This document shows positions 19,254-32,069 of a stretch of DNA of 64,000 nucleotides, in pieces (within the stretch, counting starts at the first letter, position 1; every line of letters begins with the position of its first letter). Origin of the DNA: Siphonodentalium dalli. Taxonomy: Eukaryota; Mollusca; Scaphopoda; Gadilida; Siphonodentaliidae. The DNA is taken from positions 13,495,814 through 13,559,813 of the forward strand of contig CP136063.1 in assembly GCA_032622095.1 (NCBI GenBank). The letters are read 5' to 3'. The notes beneath the pieces are model-generated. The model saw only the letters and a program-made list of their open reading frames with translations. It did no database searches and was not told where the DNA came from. A program made the position numbers and the translations under genes.

Positions 19254-19399
19254 GATCATCTCTTCATTCCACACGCTGACCCCTGGAACATGACAAATGA
19301 GGCAAGAATGAAAAAATACCAACCGGTATGATGGCAGTATCTCATTCTAATAACAATATTGCTTGTTGGTGAATTTGGATTTAGTTCAAAATAATATGA

Positions 19400-20089
19400 T
19401 CACATTGTTGGCACCAATATTTTATTAATCAGAAGGCAATCACATCACACAGGACTGGCCAGGAGTCTTCATGTCTTTTCATTACACTTCCTGTTAGACA
19501 TACATGTACAGTCACCTTCAAGTGTAAATTATGGCACTTTCCAAACGTAATAGAACAAGATTTACATTCTCCAGAATTGAAGCAGTGTATATTTTCCTTA
19601 GAACAATTGGATCAATACCTTATACTTTCATAAGATGTTTTGCACTGAATAAATAAATACACATCAGCTTCCTGGAGTGAATTCCTTGGTGACCTCAGGT
19701 CAAGAATCACTATACCGTGTACACATATTACACATGTATGCATCCACCCCAAAAGTATCAATTGCACACATGACTACCTCCAATATAATTTAGAATAGAT
19801 GATGTATTTTCTGTTATCCTGTTTTCTCATCATTTCCTTCTACTAGTAGTATTATAAGGAAGCTGAAATTGCAAGTTATTAAAAGTTTGTGTCCTTGATG
19901 TTGATATTGTCTTTGGGTGTGAATAACATTCCACGACGAGAGCCCACAGAAAATAGTGGATTTTACATTTGTGTCATCATAGTCACGATACAACAGTTCC
20001 ATTTAATCTCCGATTGTGAATTTTAATTTTACACTTGTCCAAGGAAATTGTCTGATGCCTTTTCAAAATGTATTCAGAACCAGTAAATG
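19400..20089 (-). other. Possible 3' UTR of the exon at 20090-20165
   Basis: No gene is visible in the stretch. It lies downstream of a possible last coding exon. A minus-strand AATAAA (within TTTATT near 19420) could be its poly(A) signal. Support is positional only. Confidence 0.25.
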
Positions 20090-20165
20090 TCAGATCACAG
20101 AGTTGAACTTCTGATTGTTGATATAGTTATATGTGTGATAAGCAGGACGTAGATCCAAAATATCC
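20090..20165 (-). CDS. Possible terminal exon of an unknown host gene
   Basis: A strong acceptor on the minus strand (pyrimidine tract ending tctattttcag at 20166) is followed by 25 codons, DILDLRPAYHTYNYINNQKF and four more residues, to a TGA at 20090. Composition looks coding and not repeat-derived. No partner exon was found at higher coordinates. Without one, this could be a chance match to a splice acceptor. Confidence 0.3.
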
Positions 20166-20702
20166 CTGAAAATAGAAAATAAAAACAATTTAAGTATACA
20201 ATAATACATACACAATACAGACATGATTTTAACAAGTATGGTTGCACAACTGTTAAATAAAAGGAACGACTAACAGTCCTGTTTTATGCCGAGCAGTTTG
20301 AACTACCGAGTACAACCATGTAAATGTGTGCTGACATCTAATTTAATAGCATTGTTGTGAACATTAAAAATAAACAGTAGTAACTACTAGCTGGGATACC
20401 ATGAGTTTGCTTTAATGATGGTTAAATAATTATTGTGCCTACAAGTCATCCAAGCTAATTATTAGTGTCTCTTTGATTTACCTGGGGTAAACCGCACCTA
20501 TTCCATGAGACACCTGGGAAAGTTCCCCCTACATATATTCTAAGCTGATGATAAACGCTCTTTATTGCTAATTATTAGTGCCACTTTAAAATCATCTGAG
20601 AAACACAGCACCTATCCGACGTCAATCCCTGGGTCACGTTACAGTACACCCTGTGTATTAATTTTCCTACATATATTGATTATCTTCTAAGCTGATGTTA
20701 TT
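20166..20702. other. No gene recognised
   Basis: If the exon at 20090-20165 is real, this is intron. No other structure was noted. Confidence 0.4.
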
Positions 20703-20815
20703 TATTAACCCTTTACTAACTGGAGCTTCCTGAAAATTTTCAAAAACCCTGTGCCAATGCAGGGTCGCCAATATGGTGCCTCGCATATAAAAGAGAATGC
20801 ATTGGCCAAGTCCTT
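20703..20815. mobile_element. Hairpin MITE, 'CCAATGCATTCTC' family
   Basis: AACCCTTTACTAACTGGAGCTTCC is followed by GTGCCAATGCA and, after a short gap, AAAGAGAATGCATTGGC. The internal part of one arm is deleted relative to the copy at 170-300. Confidence 0.5.
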
Positions 20816-22971
20816 CCCAGGAAAAGGGAGCGATTGCACGCACACCAATAATTACTCACAATATTTTATTCGCAGATGCCAAAATTTACACTAGTCCACT
20901 TGTCAAAATGTTCATGGTCACTGTAATAGTTGATTAAATATTGAAATTGTCGAAGGTATATTTATAACCTTTCCCATCTCATTTAAATTACATTGTATGG
21001 GCATGTGAAAAGTTTAACTGGACATATGTCTATCCCACAGGTATTATTATTTGTTTGGCCTAATATGCTTGAGGATTATTAGCGTTGGCCATGTGTTCTG
21101 TGATGGGAACCATTATTTAAACAGTTGCTACTAGGATGCTAATAAGACATTTATCTTTCATGCTAAGTTTGTAGCAGTACAAGTAACTTAAAATGGTTGA
21201 GTTTTAACATGTACGTTTCCATGATAACTGCGATGAACAGTGCCTTGTCACTGAGGATCAGTGTCCACTGAGCCACTGACCATGCACATGAGAAGATAAA
21301 TTTACTTTCAGAAAAGTTCTACTTGTGCGAAACAAAAGGAGAACAATGTAATTGTACTTGCTCTCACTGATCGTTAGCGGACTAAACAATAAAAGAATTG
21401 AAAGACAGACCAATTGGGTTTTAACATAACAACAAATCATGTAGTGATTTCGCATTCAGTAAGTTAATCCATTTGATATCTCCGCTTACACATGGATAGG
21501 CCTACAATGCTACATGGGGAAACCGAAAAAATGCATGGTTAAACTGATCATGATGGAAGGCTTACATGATAGTTGTTTAGGTTTAATGTACGGTATAGTT
21601 GACTAGTTGTTTAGGTTTAATGTATAGTGTTTTCACGATGGAGTTGTGTTTAAATTTGTTTTGTATTTATAACAGGAAGAGGCAAAAGTGTGTAACGACA
21701 AAGTTCGGCAAAAAATTATCGCTGTCGAGGAAACAAAATTAAGTTTGAGGACCTGAACATGGATTTTGGTCAGTCGAAACATGGATATTTTTTTGGACTT
21801 TTTATATGTACTGGTGCAATGCAGTACATCATAATGTAACAATGTATGTTGTGCATGGCGATTCTTAGTCCGCAAATCTGACTTTTATTATCAGAGCATA
21901 GCTCCATAAAAGTCAGGACTGTATATCACTGAAAGCAGTACTCCGTCACCAATATTTGGTATGGACATTTACTCGACTTTTCACAAGCGATAACACACAC
22001 TAAAAAATATTATTTAACAACCAAAACTCCCACATACTTGTAGATCAGAGCTTCTAGTACATTTCTAGTGTGGTGTCAATGCATGTTTCAGATGTTAGTC
22101 GTGTCATTCTTCGCATAAAGCGAGAGCATATTTCTACCGCCTCGAACTTTCAGCCATTTTGTATTTGTAAAAATCCGTCAAAACAGTGAATAAGGAATCG
22201 GAAACGGAACGAACATAATTGGATTCCGGCTATAACATGTTCTTGTTTGTTTCGAGTTTATTTTCGATTCAAATATTTTTAAACTTTAAAAGCACATATA
22301 ACAATGGATAACACGATATTTTCGGCCGGGGGGTGGCATAGGCATATTGATTTTCAGATCCGAGGTAAACTTTTCACGTGCCGAGGTCAAATCTGTTTTT
22401 ACGCTGTGTTACGGGACTTTCATTTGAGTTCGGTGCTTACAAATCGATTCGAAACAGCGCGAATAATTAAATGCCAGTCATAATAATGACACTGTGAGAA
22501 TCTTTCGTGTTTCCTCTTTCCAACGATATATTATGCGTATGTATCCGTTTTAGTTATCTGCCTCAATTATCAAGAAGAAGTGGTACTATCTTCCATCAGG
22601 ATAAAAACAATGTGTAACTTCTATGACGTCGTTAGAGTTCATAACGTTAGATCACGTTAACGCTTTTGAAACCGGCCGATGCATTTGACTGTTTCAGACG
22701 TCTTGGCGATATTTCGGGCACCGATGGTACTTTATCTTTACGTTGAAACTTGATAATTAATGAGCGTGTGTATATGAGGCGCGTTTATATACTTGAGTGG
22801 AAATCAAATCGGGTTAAAAGGTCAAATCGGGTAAAACCGGATGGATTTCGACGGGTACTTTTGTTCGGGCAGTGTTTTGGACGGGTCAAATCGTGACCCC
22901 ACTTGACCTTGGCCTTCAAAATAGACAATTCAAGGTCAAACCCCGGACGAAGTCGGGTCACCTTCTAGTAT
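20816..22971. other. No gene recognised
   Basis: About 2.1 kb without a supportable gene. Open frames here are short, and I found no matching splice sites or recognisable domains. Confidence 0.45.
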
Positions 22972-23016
22972 ATATATATATTGGTCAACATTGAATGATA
23001 TATATAATATATACAA

Positions 23017-23062
<46 letters not shown>

Positions 23063-23110
23063 CTCTTTGTATATATTATATATATCATTCAATGTTGACC
23101 AATATATATG
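22972..23110. repeat. Near-perfect palindrome around (TA)n
   Basis: TATTGGTCAACATTGAATGA at the left is exactly mirrored by TCATTCAATGTTGACCAATA at the right. Both are followed inward by ATATATAATATATACAAAG and its inverse, with a (TA)n core. It can form a long cruciform. Confidence 0.85.
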
Positions 23111-24471
23111 TACACGGTGCAAAAAGTCAGCCCAAATAGCACATGTTGCATTTAATCCATGAGACAAAGCCCATTGACAAATAGTTGATGTTCAGATATT
23201 GTACATGCATAAACATTATTTCTTCTACAAATTTAAACTAATAATTCTTATACTAATGTCTAACGGCAACATCGACGTGCGCTGTAAGCAGTAAACGATT
23301 TGTTGCACGGTCAAGTGATCTCCCGCTAACGACTAATTAATGTTACTGCCAGTGGTTTCTCTAAGACAGAATATTTTTTTTTACATCCTAATTGAGTGAG
23401 AATTTTCCAAATTGACACCCTAACTTACCAACTGTCGTCAAATTGTAATATAAGGTAGCCATACGGTGTTTAAGCGACGTAGGTAATCGGCTTTAACTAA
23501 TTGACGACTCTTAGACTATAATATTCAGATAGTTGTCTCGGTTTCGACTCCATATTGTCGCCAATGCTTTGTCAACGTTATTGGCACGTATATCTTATAT
23601 ACGCATAGCGATGGCGACGTGGTCGGAACATGGGCGTTTGATACCGAGACCAATATTTGAATATTAATGGTGTTCCAGAACGAAAAAGTTGAAGAAAATC
23701 AACAAATTTGTTAATTTAAAAACAATTCAAACGTTAGTGTATTCCATGCCTCAGCCCGGACATATATACCAAATTTCATTAATATCCATTGAGAAACAAC
23801 GGTCCAAACATAACACTCCGTTTACATTTTATTTGGAGCCGCCCACGGCCTTGGCTTACACTTTATATTGTGTCCCCGCACATATCGCCACGCCCTTGGT
23901 CATTGTTTCTTTGAAATCAAACTCCATTGTTTATTAAAACTTAAAATTCAAAAAATAGTTGTTGCTGTTGCTTTCACTCGGTCGATCGTTCCCGTAATTA
24001 TCTGATCTCCTTTCCGGTTATGTAGTTGTAAGTTCGTTCCGCCTGTTCCGTTCCGTCAATTTACTACAGATCAAGTTTTAAATGTTGACAAATTAACGGT
24101 CTCGGATTTATCTCAAAGTTCGGATTATATTTCGAGAGTCAGGTATTGTACACAATGCCTTCGTAATCTGCCATTATCACTTGATCTTACAACATAATGG
24201 TAGCAGATGAAACCATCTAGTTATATGTGAATTTGGTGATTGAAATGAGGCGGGGTAGTGTCTAATTTTTTCCCGAAATAGTTTTTCGGCAAGCAGTCTA
24301 CCATGTATTTTTAAAACAACTACAAATGTCACATTTTTATTTTTTTCGTCGGGTAGCTTGTTGATACTCACTCAGAACAGATTAGTCTTCAACATAATTT
24401 ATATACAATGTTTGTATTTTCATGTTATAAGTGGGAAACAAATTCATAATAATGGAAAAGGACTTGGAGGT
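23111..24471. other. No gene recognised
   Basis: No gene, and no repeat structure that I could define. Open frames of 64-82 codons occur but lack domains or splice context. Confidence 0.45.
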
Positions 24472-24668
24472 CTGTATCTGTATCTGTAGTGTTACGTCGT
24501 AGGAACCAGTTCTGGCGTGTTACGACGGGTGTGGAGGCGCTAGATGTTTTCCTGTAGATACTCCTGGAATGATGTTGTAGAGTCCAGGCTATCTAAGAAT
24601 TTCCCGTCCAGCTGGTTCCAATCGATCTTTGCTCTAATAAACACTGAATGTTTGTATTCTTCCGTGTT
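24472..24668 (-). pseudogene. 5'-truncated CR1-like ORF2 3' end
   Basis: On the minus strand a frame reads about 43 codons to TAG (24540-24542), including HSVFIRAKIDWNQLDGKF. This parallels the NSYFPRTTLDWNHLE end of the full-length CR1-like ORF2 at 6946. It is followed by about 45 bp and the same (GATACA)n tail (plus-strand CTGTAT repeats at 24472-24487). Severe 5' truncation is normal for these elements. The sequence differs enough to be another family or an older copy. Confidence 0.7.
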
Positions 24669-25798
24669 TATTACAAACATTCAGGTCGTGAATAAAGCTA
24701 CGGAGGCCCAACTATTCGAGAGCGTCTAGCTCTGTTTGAATAGTTGGGTCCACCAACTAGGCGATTCTCAAATATATCTTCAACATCGATTAAGAACTGT
24801 GTCTGTAGCTGCGTAAATTTAAAACTGAGCGAAAGCAAGAGACTATTATATTATTACAAATATTAGGATGAAAGTTTCAAAAAATAATAGCTGGATCCAA
24901 GACAATTCCCGCTACGGTATTTCCTTGAAATCATGATTAACTTGAAGATGAAGACGTGTATAAACATACTAGTAGTGGTGAAGGTGATGCCATTTGGTAT
25001 TGCAGAATGGTTAATGTCAGTGTTCTATCATTCGACAATTAAGTCAACAATGCGAGAATTCGATCGGATCAGCTTCCGTTCTGTCTAAATAATTTCTGGT
25101 CGCAGGTAATGACACCTTTGACAAAACTGTGTTCATAAATTAATTTTGTCGCTGTGTCATAGTAGTATTAGTACTCACAAGTATAATCACAATTGAGGTA
25201 GATGCTTGATTCGTTAAAATTGTAATTTCGAAATTTGTTGCAAGAGAGAATCGTGGAATTATGACTCTGAACCCGAGTCACTGAGAACTAAGTTAGAACT
25301 TAGAAGTTAGAGTCAACGGTCAAAAGTCAGTCTGCCCTCGCCTGGAATTGGTTACATTCGCGGTCAAACAAGGCGTACAATGGTACATCCTACATCCGAT
25401 ACTGAACATGTACATCACTACATGTACTCACCTTGTATATCATAATGTAAGCATTTTTTTCTCACCCACTGCCTGTGTTGTAATTGGTCATTCGTGGAAA
25501 TAATAATCCGAGGTGGTGATTTTCAACTTTGTTTGAATAGCATCACTTGCCTAACAACCGTCTGTGAACAACGTTAATTCTGATTGGTTAAGACAAACGC
25601 GATCATCCAATCGCTAAATAGGTGACTCGGAAAGACGATACCAAGAGTTCAATAGGGCATGTCAAAGGTCATCTATTTTTAAGAAACAAATTTTCAAAGG
25701 AACGGTATTGCAATTCAGCTCTCCCAGCGTCGAGTGTGCGCGCCCAGTACACTCAGAGCCCTCTACGGGCTGGGCCTCCGGCCCAGGCCTACGTGGGC
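24669..25798. other. No gene recognised
   Basis: No supportable gene. 25740-25798 contains GGGCTGGGCC-type palindromes next to a MITE fragment. Confidence 0.45.
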
Positions 25799-25907
25799 TT
25801 ATTAATTGATAGAAGCCTTTCCGGACAGGGGTCTTCAGTTCATTTCTATTATTTTATACCCACGCAACTATTCCAAATTTGTTATTTAAAGAGATAATCC
25901 ATCTTTT
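25799..25907. mobile_element. TTAA MITE, GATTATCTCTTT family, terminal fragment
   Basis: Only the right-hand 110 bp are present, from ATTAATTGATAGAAGCC to AAAGAGATAATCCATCTTT. The left part is absent and the TTAA at the end is lost. Confidence 0.75.
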
Positions 25908-26644
25908 TCCGACCATTTTTCGACACACCCCCCCCCCCTTTTAACACTAAAACAGAGATTTGCGGGGGGGGAATTCACTGTAAACAGCTGTATATGAATT
26001 TCTGTGCATAATATTTATCATTGATGTTAACATGGACATGTAAATAGGAATGAGTCATTTTGGGGTCATTCGGCCAAAAAAACATGGCTGCCAGTGGCCA
26101 TCTTGGATTTCAAAATTTGCAACAAAATACAACACGATAACTGCCTGTAGTCAGTTTACCAGTTAGAATTACATTATTTCTCTCATTCAAAGTGGTTTTG
26201 AAGCCCAACTTATTGCCAAAACACTAAAAAAAACAAGCAGGAAATTATTTTTTTAGTTGCTTGTTGGTGGCTTTGACCACCCATCCACCCCGGCATACGT
26301 GCCGGAATTTTTTTTTTCACCCCCCTCCCCCTGTCACACCTTGGGATTTTGAGACAACTGTCACTTCGTGTCCACTTTTCACAGACATATGTTAGAAACC
26401 ATGTGTTGTGCACACTAATGATCTTCAATATTTATGAGCATTTATGGTAGAAAGAGTATTAGGGTCGGTGGGTTATTTTTAGGGTCGATGTGAGCAATTG
26501 TAGCTTTTTTTGGCCTAATAGATAAACCTTTTTATTATATTCATTATTCATAGTTCTCCAATAACAACATTTCGCATCTTGAATTCATTTTTAAGTAAAA
26601 AAAACTGATAGTTTTTTGTCAATAGACATAAACACCTAAAAAAA
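25908..26644. other. No gene recognised
   Basis: Contains poly-C/poly-G runs (25927-25970 and 26310-26340). No gene. Confidence 0.5.
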
Positions 26645-27127
26645 AGTAACCCCTCCCCATATAAAAGTACCCCCTCCCCATATAAAAGTACCCCCCTCCC
26701 CATATAAAAGTACCCCCTCCCCATATAAAAGTAACCCCTCCCCATATAAAAGTACCCCCTCCCCATATATAAGTACCCCCTCCCCATATAAAAGTACCCC
26801 CTCCCCATATAAAAGTACCCCCACCCCATATAAAAGTAACCCCTCCCCATATAAAAGTACCCCCTCCCCATATAAAAGTACCCCCTCCCCATATAAAAGT
26901 ACCCCCACCCCATATAAAAGTAACCCCTCCCCATATAAAAGTACCCCCTCCCCATATAAAAGTACCCCCTCCCCATATAAAAGTACCCCCTCCCCATATA
27001 AAAGTACCCCCTCCCCATATAAAAGTACCCCTCCCCATATAAAAGTACCCCCTCCCCATATAAAAGTACCCCCTCCCCATATAAAAGTACCCCCTCCCCA
27101 TATAAAAGTACCCCCTCCCCATATAAG
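26645..27127. repeat. 21-bp minisatellite, CCCCTCCCCATATAAAAGTAC
   Basis: About 23 tandem units of 20-22 bp are highly uniform. Because the unit is a multiple of three, the minus strand stays open in several frames (Tyr-Met-Gly-Arg-Gly types). This is a consequence of the repeat and not a gene. Each unit carries an ATATAAAA box. Confidence 0.95.
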
Positions 27128-28281
27128 AGTAATAATACTATGTATCTCACATGTTATTCGCCTGATTTCGTTAAAATTTTAAACAATTTAAAAACGTGAT
27201 GAATCCAGTACATTGTGTAACATTATAGCATTCATGTTAGACTTGCCGTGTCTGTCAGATCACTTATAGCATTACATTGTAACGAGCTTGGGTATAGGGT
27301 CTGCGTTCTAGACTTGAGATCGTGTATCTTGACCTGGATTCCTTGGTACCCTACCTATGACTATGAGCCCATGGGGATAAGTAGGGACCTGCACTCTCTA
27401 CTTCAGCCCTTATGGATACTTGTGTACATGGATTTATAGTCCACACGTTGTAGGAGTAATGATCAAGTTTATTATAATAATATTCCCCTCAGACAGCAGG
27501 ATTGATGATTGAATACATAGAATCAATTCAATATAGCAATTAACATGTGGATGTCATCACGGTTTGCTAAGTTATTATACATTTCAGAGGTTGTCTCTTT
27601 AATAAATCTTGTCAGATGTTTATGTCTTTTTCCAACTATTTCCAACTAAATTGATTATCTGGAGCTTGAAAGCTATGTAAACGCACCCAAATGTAATCAT
27701 CAAAATAATGTTTACAAAAACATTTTAGGCATAATTAGGTCAAAAATCGATCTGCGTTGACGTTACAATATTTTGTTTGCTCTTTCAAAATTGTCGTTAC
27801 TAAGTGCCAACCACCGGAAGTGGTTGTCTAGCTTTTATAGTAGACAACCGCATGGTTGGAATCCGACCATATATATGGTTGGTTTCCGCGACCAATTGGT
27901 TGGAATCTGACCACAAAATGTGGCCGGATTACCGTGAGCATGTGGTTGCCCCGGTGAAATATTGAAAGTTGGGGGAGCTAAAGCTACACACAATGCAATA
28001 GCGTCACCAGCGAACCAGGCCATGTCGACATCGAAGGGCGAAAACAATAAGAATTACTGACTTACAACGCGGAATATTATGCAAAAGTTAGGAAATTAGG
28101 ATATGGATATTACAATGAAGCATGGACTGATTAAATAGAAGATGTAAAGTGAAGTGAGTGTTACAAATAGAATGAGATGAATTAGCGATGGAAATATGAC
28201 AAAACTGTGACTTTTTAATCTACGGTACCGCTAAACCGAAACGAGATTACCTAATATTTATTCAATATTTATTCAAAAGAA
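27128..28281. other. No gene recognised; small palindromes
   Basis: 27820-27960 contains self-complementary GGTTGTCTA / TAGACAACC and GGTTGGAATC / CCGACCA motifs. No supported gene. The last part may be the diverged upstream portion of the retrotransposon fragment that follows. Confidence 0.4.
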
Positions 28282-28620
28282 AAACTTTAACTAAACTGAA
28301 AGTATGCTACAATAACGCGTATAGACTGTGTATGGGTTATGATAGAAGATGTAGTGCTAGTGGAATGTTTGTTTCTGACTGTGTGATGACACTTGATATG
28401 CTAAGGAGAAAGTTTGTGTTTGGTTTCTGGAAACGTGAATGAATCCAACAATTATATACTATCTGCAATTGCTAATTCAGATATTATATACACATCTAAT
28501 TTATATAACCATTGGCGAAATTTATTGTATATGTAAAGTGTGTGTAGAAATTTCAGATTTATTTGAAAATTTAGCATTTACAAATATGGACTTCTTAGTC
28601 TGAAATAAAGTATTATATTT
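28282..28620 (+). pseudogene. Non-LTR reverse transcriptase C-terminal fragment
   Basis: A frame of about 50 codons reads KLKVCYNNAYRLCMGYDRR, then SASGMFVS and LDMLRRKFVFGFWKR. This is the pattern of the C-terminal region after the RT domain in many animal non-LTR elements. A +1 frameshift near 28434 leads into a second stretch ending HWRNLLYM and stop (28531-28533). An AATAAA follows near 28603. The element is 5'-truncated and dead, and differs from the CR1-like copy at 6.9 kb. Confidence 0.65.
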
Positions 28621-28689
28621 AGTATTTATTGAATATAGCGACAACATGGTTCAGGTTATACGTGTAAGTCAGTTGATCGCCGTAAGGAT

Positions 28690-29665
28690 TCTTTTCTAAA
28701 TCCTAACATCAATCGACTAAATAAATAATTTCTCTCACACATCACATTGATACTGGCGATCCCACATGTGCATATTATTATGTCCCACCAGGATACTCAA
28801 CTGGATATATGATTTATAGCACACATCACATTCATACTGGCGATCTCACATGTGCACAGTGTTATTTCCCGTCAGGCTACTCAACTGGGTATATGATTTA
28901 TAGCACACATCGCATTCATACGGGATAGAGCTATGTATGCAATATCTTATATACAGCCAGGTTACTCAACCGAGAAAGGGATTTCTGGCACATGTCACAT
29001 TGGTGTGGGCTATCTCCGGTGTGGATCCCTAATTCCCAGTCAGGTTAACGCTTTACCCAACAAACCGGCCAAAAACGGCCAAATAAAGCTGCAACAGCCT
29101 AAACTATCTTGGGTCTGTCTCAATAAAATCATACAAATATGGATATCATTGGAACCGGCTCATTGACCATATTGTGATGGTTACAGTTATGCCCTGTGCC
29201 AATGCATTCTCTTATATACGCGAGTCGACCATAGGTCGCCTCGCATATATAAGAGAATGCATTGGCCTAAAAAACAATCTATTTTTAACACTTTTTACCA
29301 TTTTTTCTTACATTCTTTAACAATTTTATAATGTTCAATGTGTTAAGCCAATGCATTCTCTTATATATGCGAGGCGACCTATGGTCGACTCGCATATATA
29401 AGAGAATGCATTGGCACAGGGCCGTTCTGTTGGGTTAAACAACCGAGTAAATGATTTATCGCACACAACACATTGGTATTTGATGGGGATGATCACCCGT
29501 ACAATCAGATTAACCGACTGGGTACATGATTTCTCGCGCACATCGCATTCGTATGGCCGATCACCAGTTTGGATCCTATTATGTCTATTTAGGTGACTTG
29601 ACCGAGTAAATGATTTTCCACATACATCGCAATGGTACGGCTGATCCCCGGCGTGGATCCTCTTC
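28690..29665 (-). pseudogene. Decayed C2H2 zinc-finger array
   Basis: Minus-strand translation yields broken fingers. Examples are [20 protein letters not shown] and [17 protein letters not shown] (second Cys lost) at 29660-29480, [12 protein letters not shown] at about 29470-29440, and HQCDMCQKSLSRLSNL with further relics at 29020-28720. Stops and indels interrupt every frame. A 390-bp MITE splits one finger at 29045-29438. The style resembles the 34.6-kb family more than the 12.9-kb gene. It is probably an old paralogue. Confidence 0.7.
29045..29438. mobile_element. TTAA MITE with CGCTTTACCCAACA ends and internal hairpins
   Basis: TTAA lies at 29045-29048 and 29435-29438. The ends are inverse over ACCCAACA-AC-GGCC. 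Inside are two CCAATGCATTCTCTTATATA hairpins in inverted orientation about 150 bp apart, giving nested palindromes. Removing the element and one TTAA joins the surrounding finger at SFTRLFN-L, supporting the borders. Confidence 0.75.
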
Positions 29666-30004
29666 TACACAATGATCTTATCACGATCATTAAAAGTATT
29701 GTTTAAACAAATACACGACTCGTGGGTCAGGGAGATAAACTTCCTCCTGTTGAAATAAATAAGGTCTTATTTATTAAAACGCTTGACCTCAGATGGACTC
29801 AGAGAACGATATACACGTATTGTCGTACGCATTACGGTGTAGCAGCCCAAATGTCGTTATGACAGATGACATCGATAAATTTGTAATGTTTCTCCATTTT
29901 CTTTACGGCTGCTTTATCTAACCAGATACTGGTGATCGCACCCACCAAAGGACGAACAACAATATTCACAAATGCATTGCTTAAACTTCACACGAATATG
30001 TATT
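29666..30004. other. No gene recognised
   Basis: No gene and no clear repeat between the zinc-finger pseudogene and the next MITE fragment. Confidence 0.5.
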
Positions 30005-30175
30005 TTTATGTAACAATTTTGTCACAAATAAACGTGAATTATACTTATTAGTGCTTATATCTGTGGAACAAAGCAATACAACCAACCAACCTGTGACATT
30101 TGACTTTCGTTGTGTATCCGTAGGAATAGCCCAGTGCTCTTTATCACAATATGGTATCATCCGAATGGTCTGTTC
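30005..30175. mobile_element. TTAA MITE, GATTATCTCTTT family, internal fragment
   Basis: Matches the middle of copy 1, from ACAATTTTGTCACAAATAAACG through TATCTGTGGAACAAA to CATCCGAATGGTC. It is more diverged than other copies and both termini are missing. Confidence 0.7.
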
Positions 30176-30284
30176 AAACTTGGACGAGCTATTGATCTGT
30201 GTTGTCGTATATTTAACGCGGCTAGAACGTCCCATTACTGTGTCACCCAATCGAATGCTACACTATACTATGCACATACCGTTT

Positions 30285-30712
30285 TGTAGATTGAAGGGAT
30301 ATATCCCTATTGCGACATCACCTCAACTGCCTATCAATTTATGCCCCGAAGGAAGGAATTTAGACCCGAATTATGTTGCCATTAACCCGTGAATCGTTGC
30401 CCACATTAGGGTTCTTTAACGTGCACATATGGTTGTACATGGAACAGTCATTGACGTCCCCACCCGATAGGACGGCGCTAAAACCGGTGTCACCCCTGTA
30501 CATGGCACATGACACCGGATGGGAGAGGGTTGCCGCTTAACGACACATCCTTGAGGCAAACCCGGCACGTTATATGTATTATATAGGCACGCTCATAACT
30601 CCCGATTGTTGTATTGTCAAGGATCGAGGTGAATCGATCCGGCGTCCAAACGAAACCGCTGGCCAGTAGTCCAACAAAGTAGTCGTCGAACAGGCTAACC
30701 ACTAGGCCATAA
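30285..30712 (-). mobile_element. Probable tRNA-derived SINE
   Basis: On the minus strand GGCCTAGTGGTTAGCC (about 30697-30712) fits a Pol III box A. GGATCGATTCACC (about 30629-30641) fits box B about 65 bp on. The body includes a motif GTGCACGTTAAAGAACCC that I associate with conserved SINE central domains. I saw no obvious tail repeat or target duplication, and borders are estimates. Open frames on either strand are not genes. Confidence 0.45.
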
Positions 30713-32069
30713 AACTCCCATAACGTTGGGAATATGTTTTTTTTTGCATCCAATAATCCGCTCATAATTCAGTTAACACCGTCAGCCACCATGTCACTAT
30801 CTGATGCAAGTTTGTGAGAAACTACTATGCATGTCCATAAGTATTCTCCGCTATAACTTATATGTGCGCCATGCAAACATTCAGAACTTTGTGATTCCGA
30901 GAATACTATTCGAAAAATAATTAATTGATTTTACAACCGGGGCATGTTGGAACGTGGGGTATATTGAAACACCCAACCTCTCTGGTAAAAAAATAAAACA
31001 GCATCTACAATTGCTACTTATTTGTGAAAAACACTCTTGTATGCACAAATAACACCAAAAATTCTTACTATTCTCGGAATTTTGTAAGATATATGCAAAA
31101 AAATCGTTTTTTGGGGGTATCAAGTAATGTGTTCGATTTCCAGGTTTCATCAATGTTCAAGATATATTTTTGAGACGTAAAGGGTGTAAATTATGTCAGT
31201 TGATGCAGTTTCATTCCATTTCAGTCATAAATTAAAAAAATACCGATTAAGTGTAGTGTCTTTCCAATATGTGTACAATAAGACCATCTTTCCACGTTTG
31301 GGGCATGTTGTAACACCCCATTGTGTCCCTACAGTGCGACTTACGGGAAAAACCCTTCAAAATTATGAATTGGGCTAGTATAAGAAACCATTATGAAAAA
31401 AATCCGATGAAATTATGGATGAATGCATTTCAGTTGCCTCCAACCATGTCATAAATATGATTTCAATACATTTTCGTTGATGAAAAATTATTTATGTGGC
31501 AAATGGGGAGGTATGTAATGATAGCACTAAAACCCCTTCCAAATTTTGCCTTGCTACGTCCCTCTTGTATGTGAAACGACGTTTTCATTGGATGTGTTGC
31601 GTTTTCCAATGATGACGATTTCTCGAACATATTTTATTTACCGGACTCAGCTATTATGTTTCAGTATAGCAAATTAATATAATTATTTTTAGTTGTTTTA
31701 CCTCTATTATACATTGATTGTATATGTGTTCCTTATACGATCGGTGTTCTGACTTACCCCGGGGCATGTTGGAACGAATTTATTTTCGACTTTTTCCACG
31801 TAAAAGCGAAATAGATTATATAAAATGATATGCCATATTTAAAGTCTTTGATATACTTTAAAACAAAGGTTGAAAAAAGGAAGGGGCCCATGCTCACATT
31901 TCTCTGTATGTGTGATTGAATGAACAACGTTCCAACATGCTCCGCACTCCCCTACACTGCTCCTCAAGACTATTGATTTGATTGATTTATTTTTGATATA
32001 AAGACATACATGTATATTGTTTTAACAGGTTACAAATATAATGAATTATAAGTAAATAAAAAGGAGTTT
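30713..32069. other. No gene; recurring GGGGCATGTTG-AAC motif
   Basis: The word GGGGCATGTTGGAACG or a close variant appears near 30938, 31305 and 31757, and inverted near 31930. The last two form an inverted pair about 190 bp apart. This looks like an old decayed repeat. No gene is supported. Confidence 0.35.

Noticed and set aside
23689-23937. 82-codon plus-strand frame
   Set aside because: The composition is plausible but no domain, intron border or repeat relation supports it.
26548-27150. Long minus-strand frames of repeated Tyr-Met-Gly-Arg-Gly
   Set aside because: They are produced by the 21-bp minisatellite, whose unit is a multiple of three. Several frames are open at once and no start context or domain exists.
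30051-30392. 113-codon plus-strand frame
   Set aside because: It combines a MITE fragment with SINE-like sequence read antisense, with no domain.
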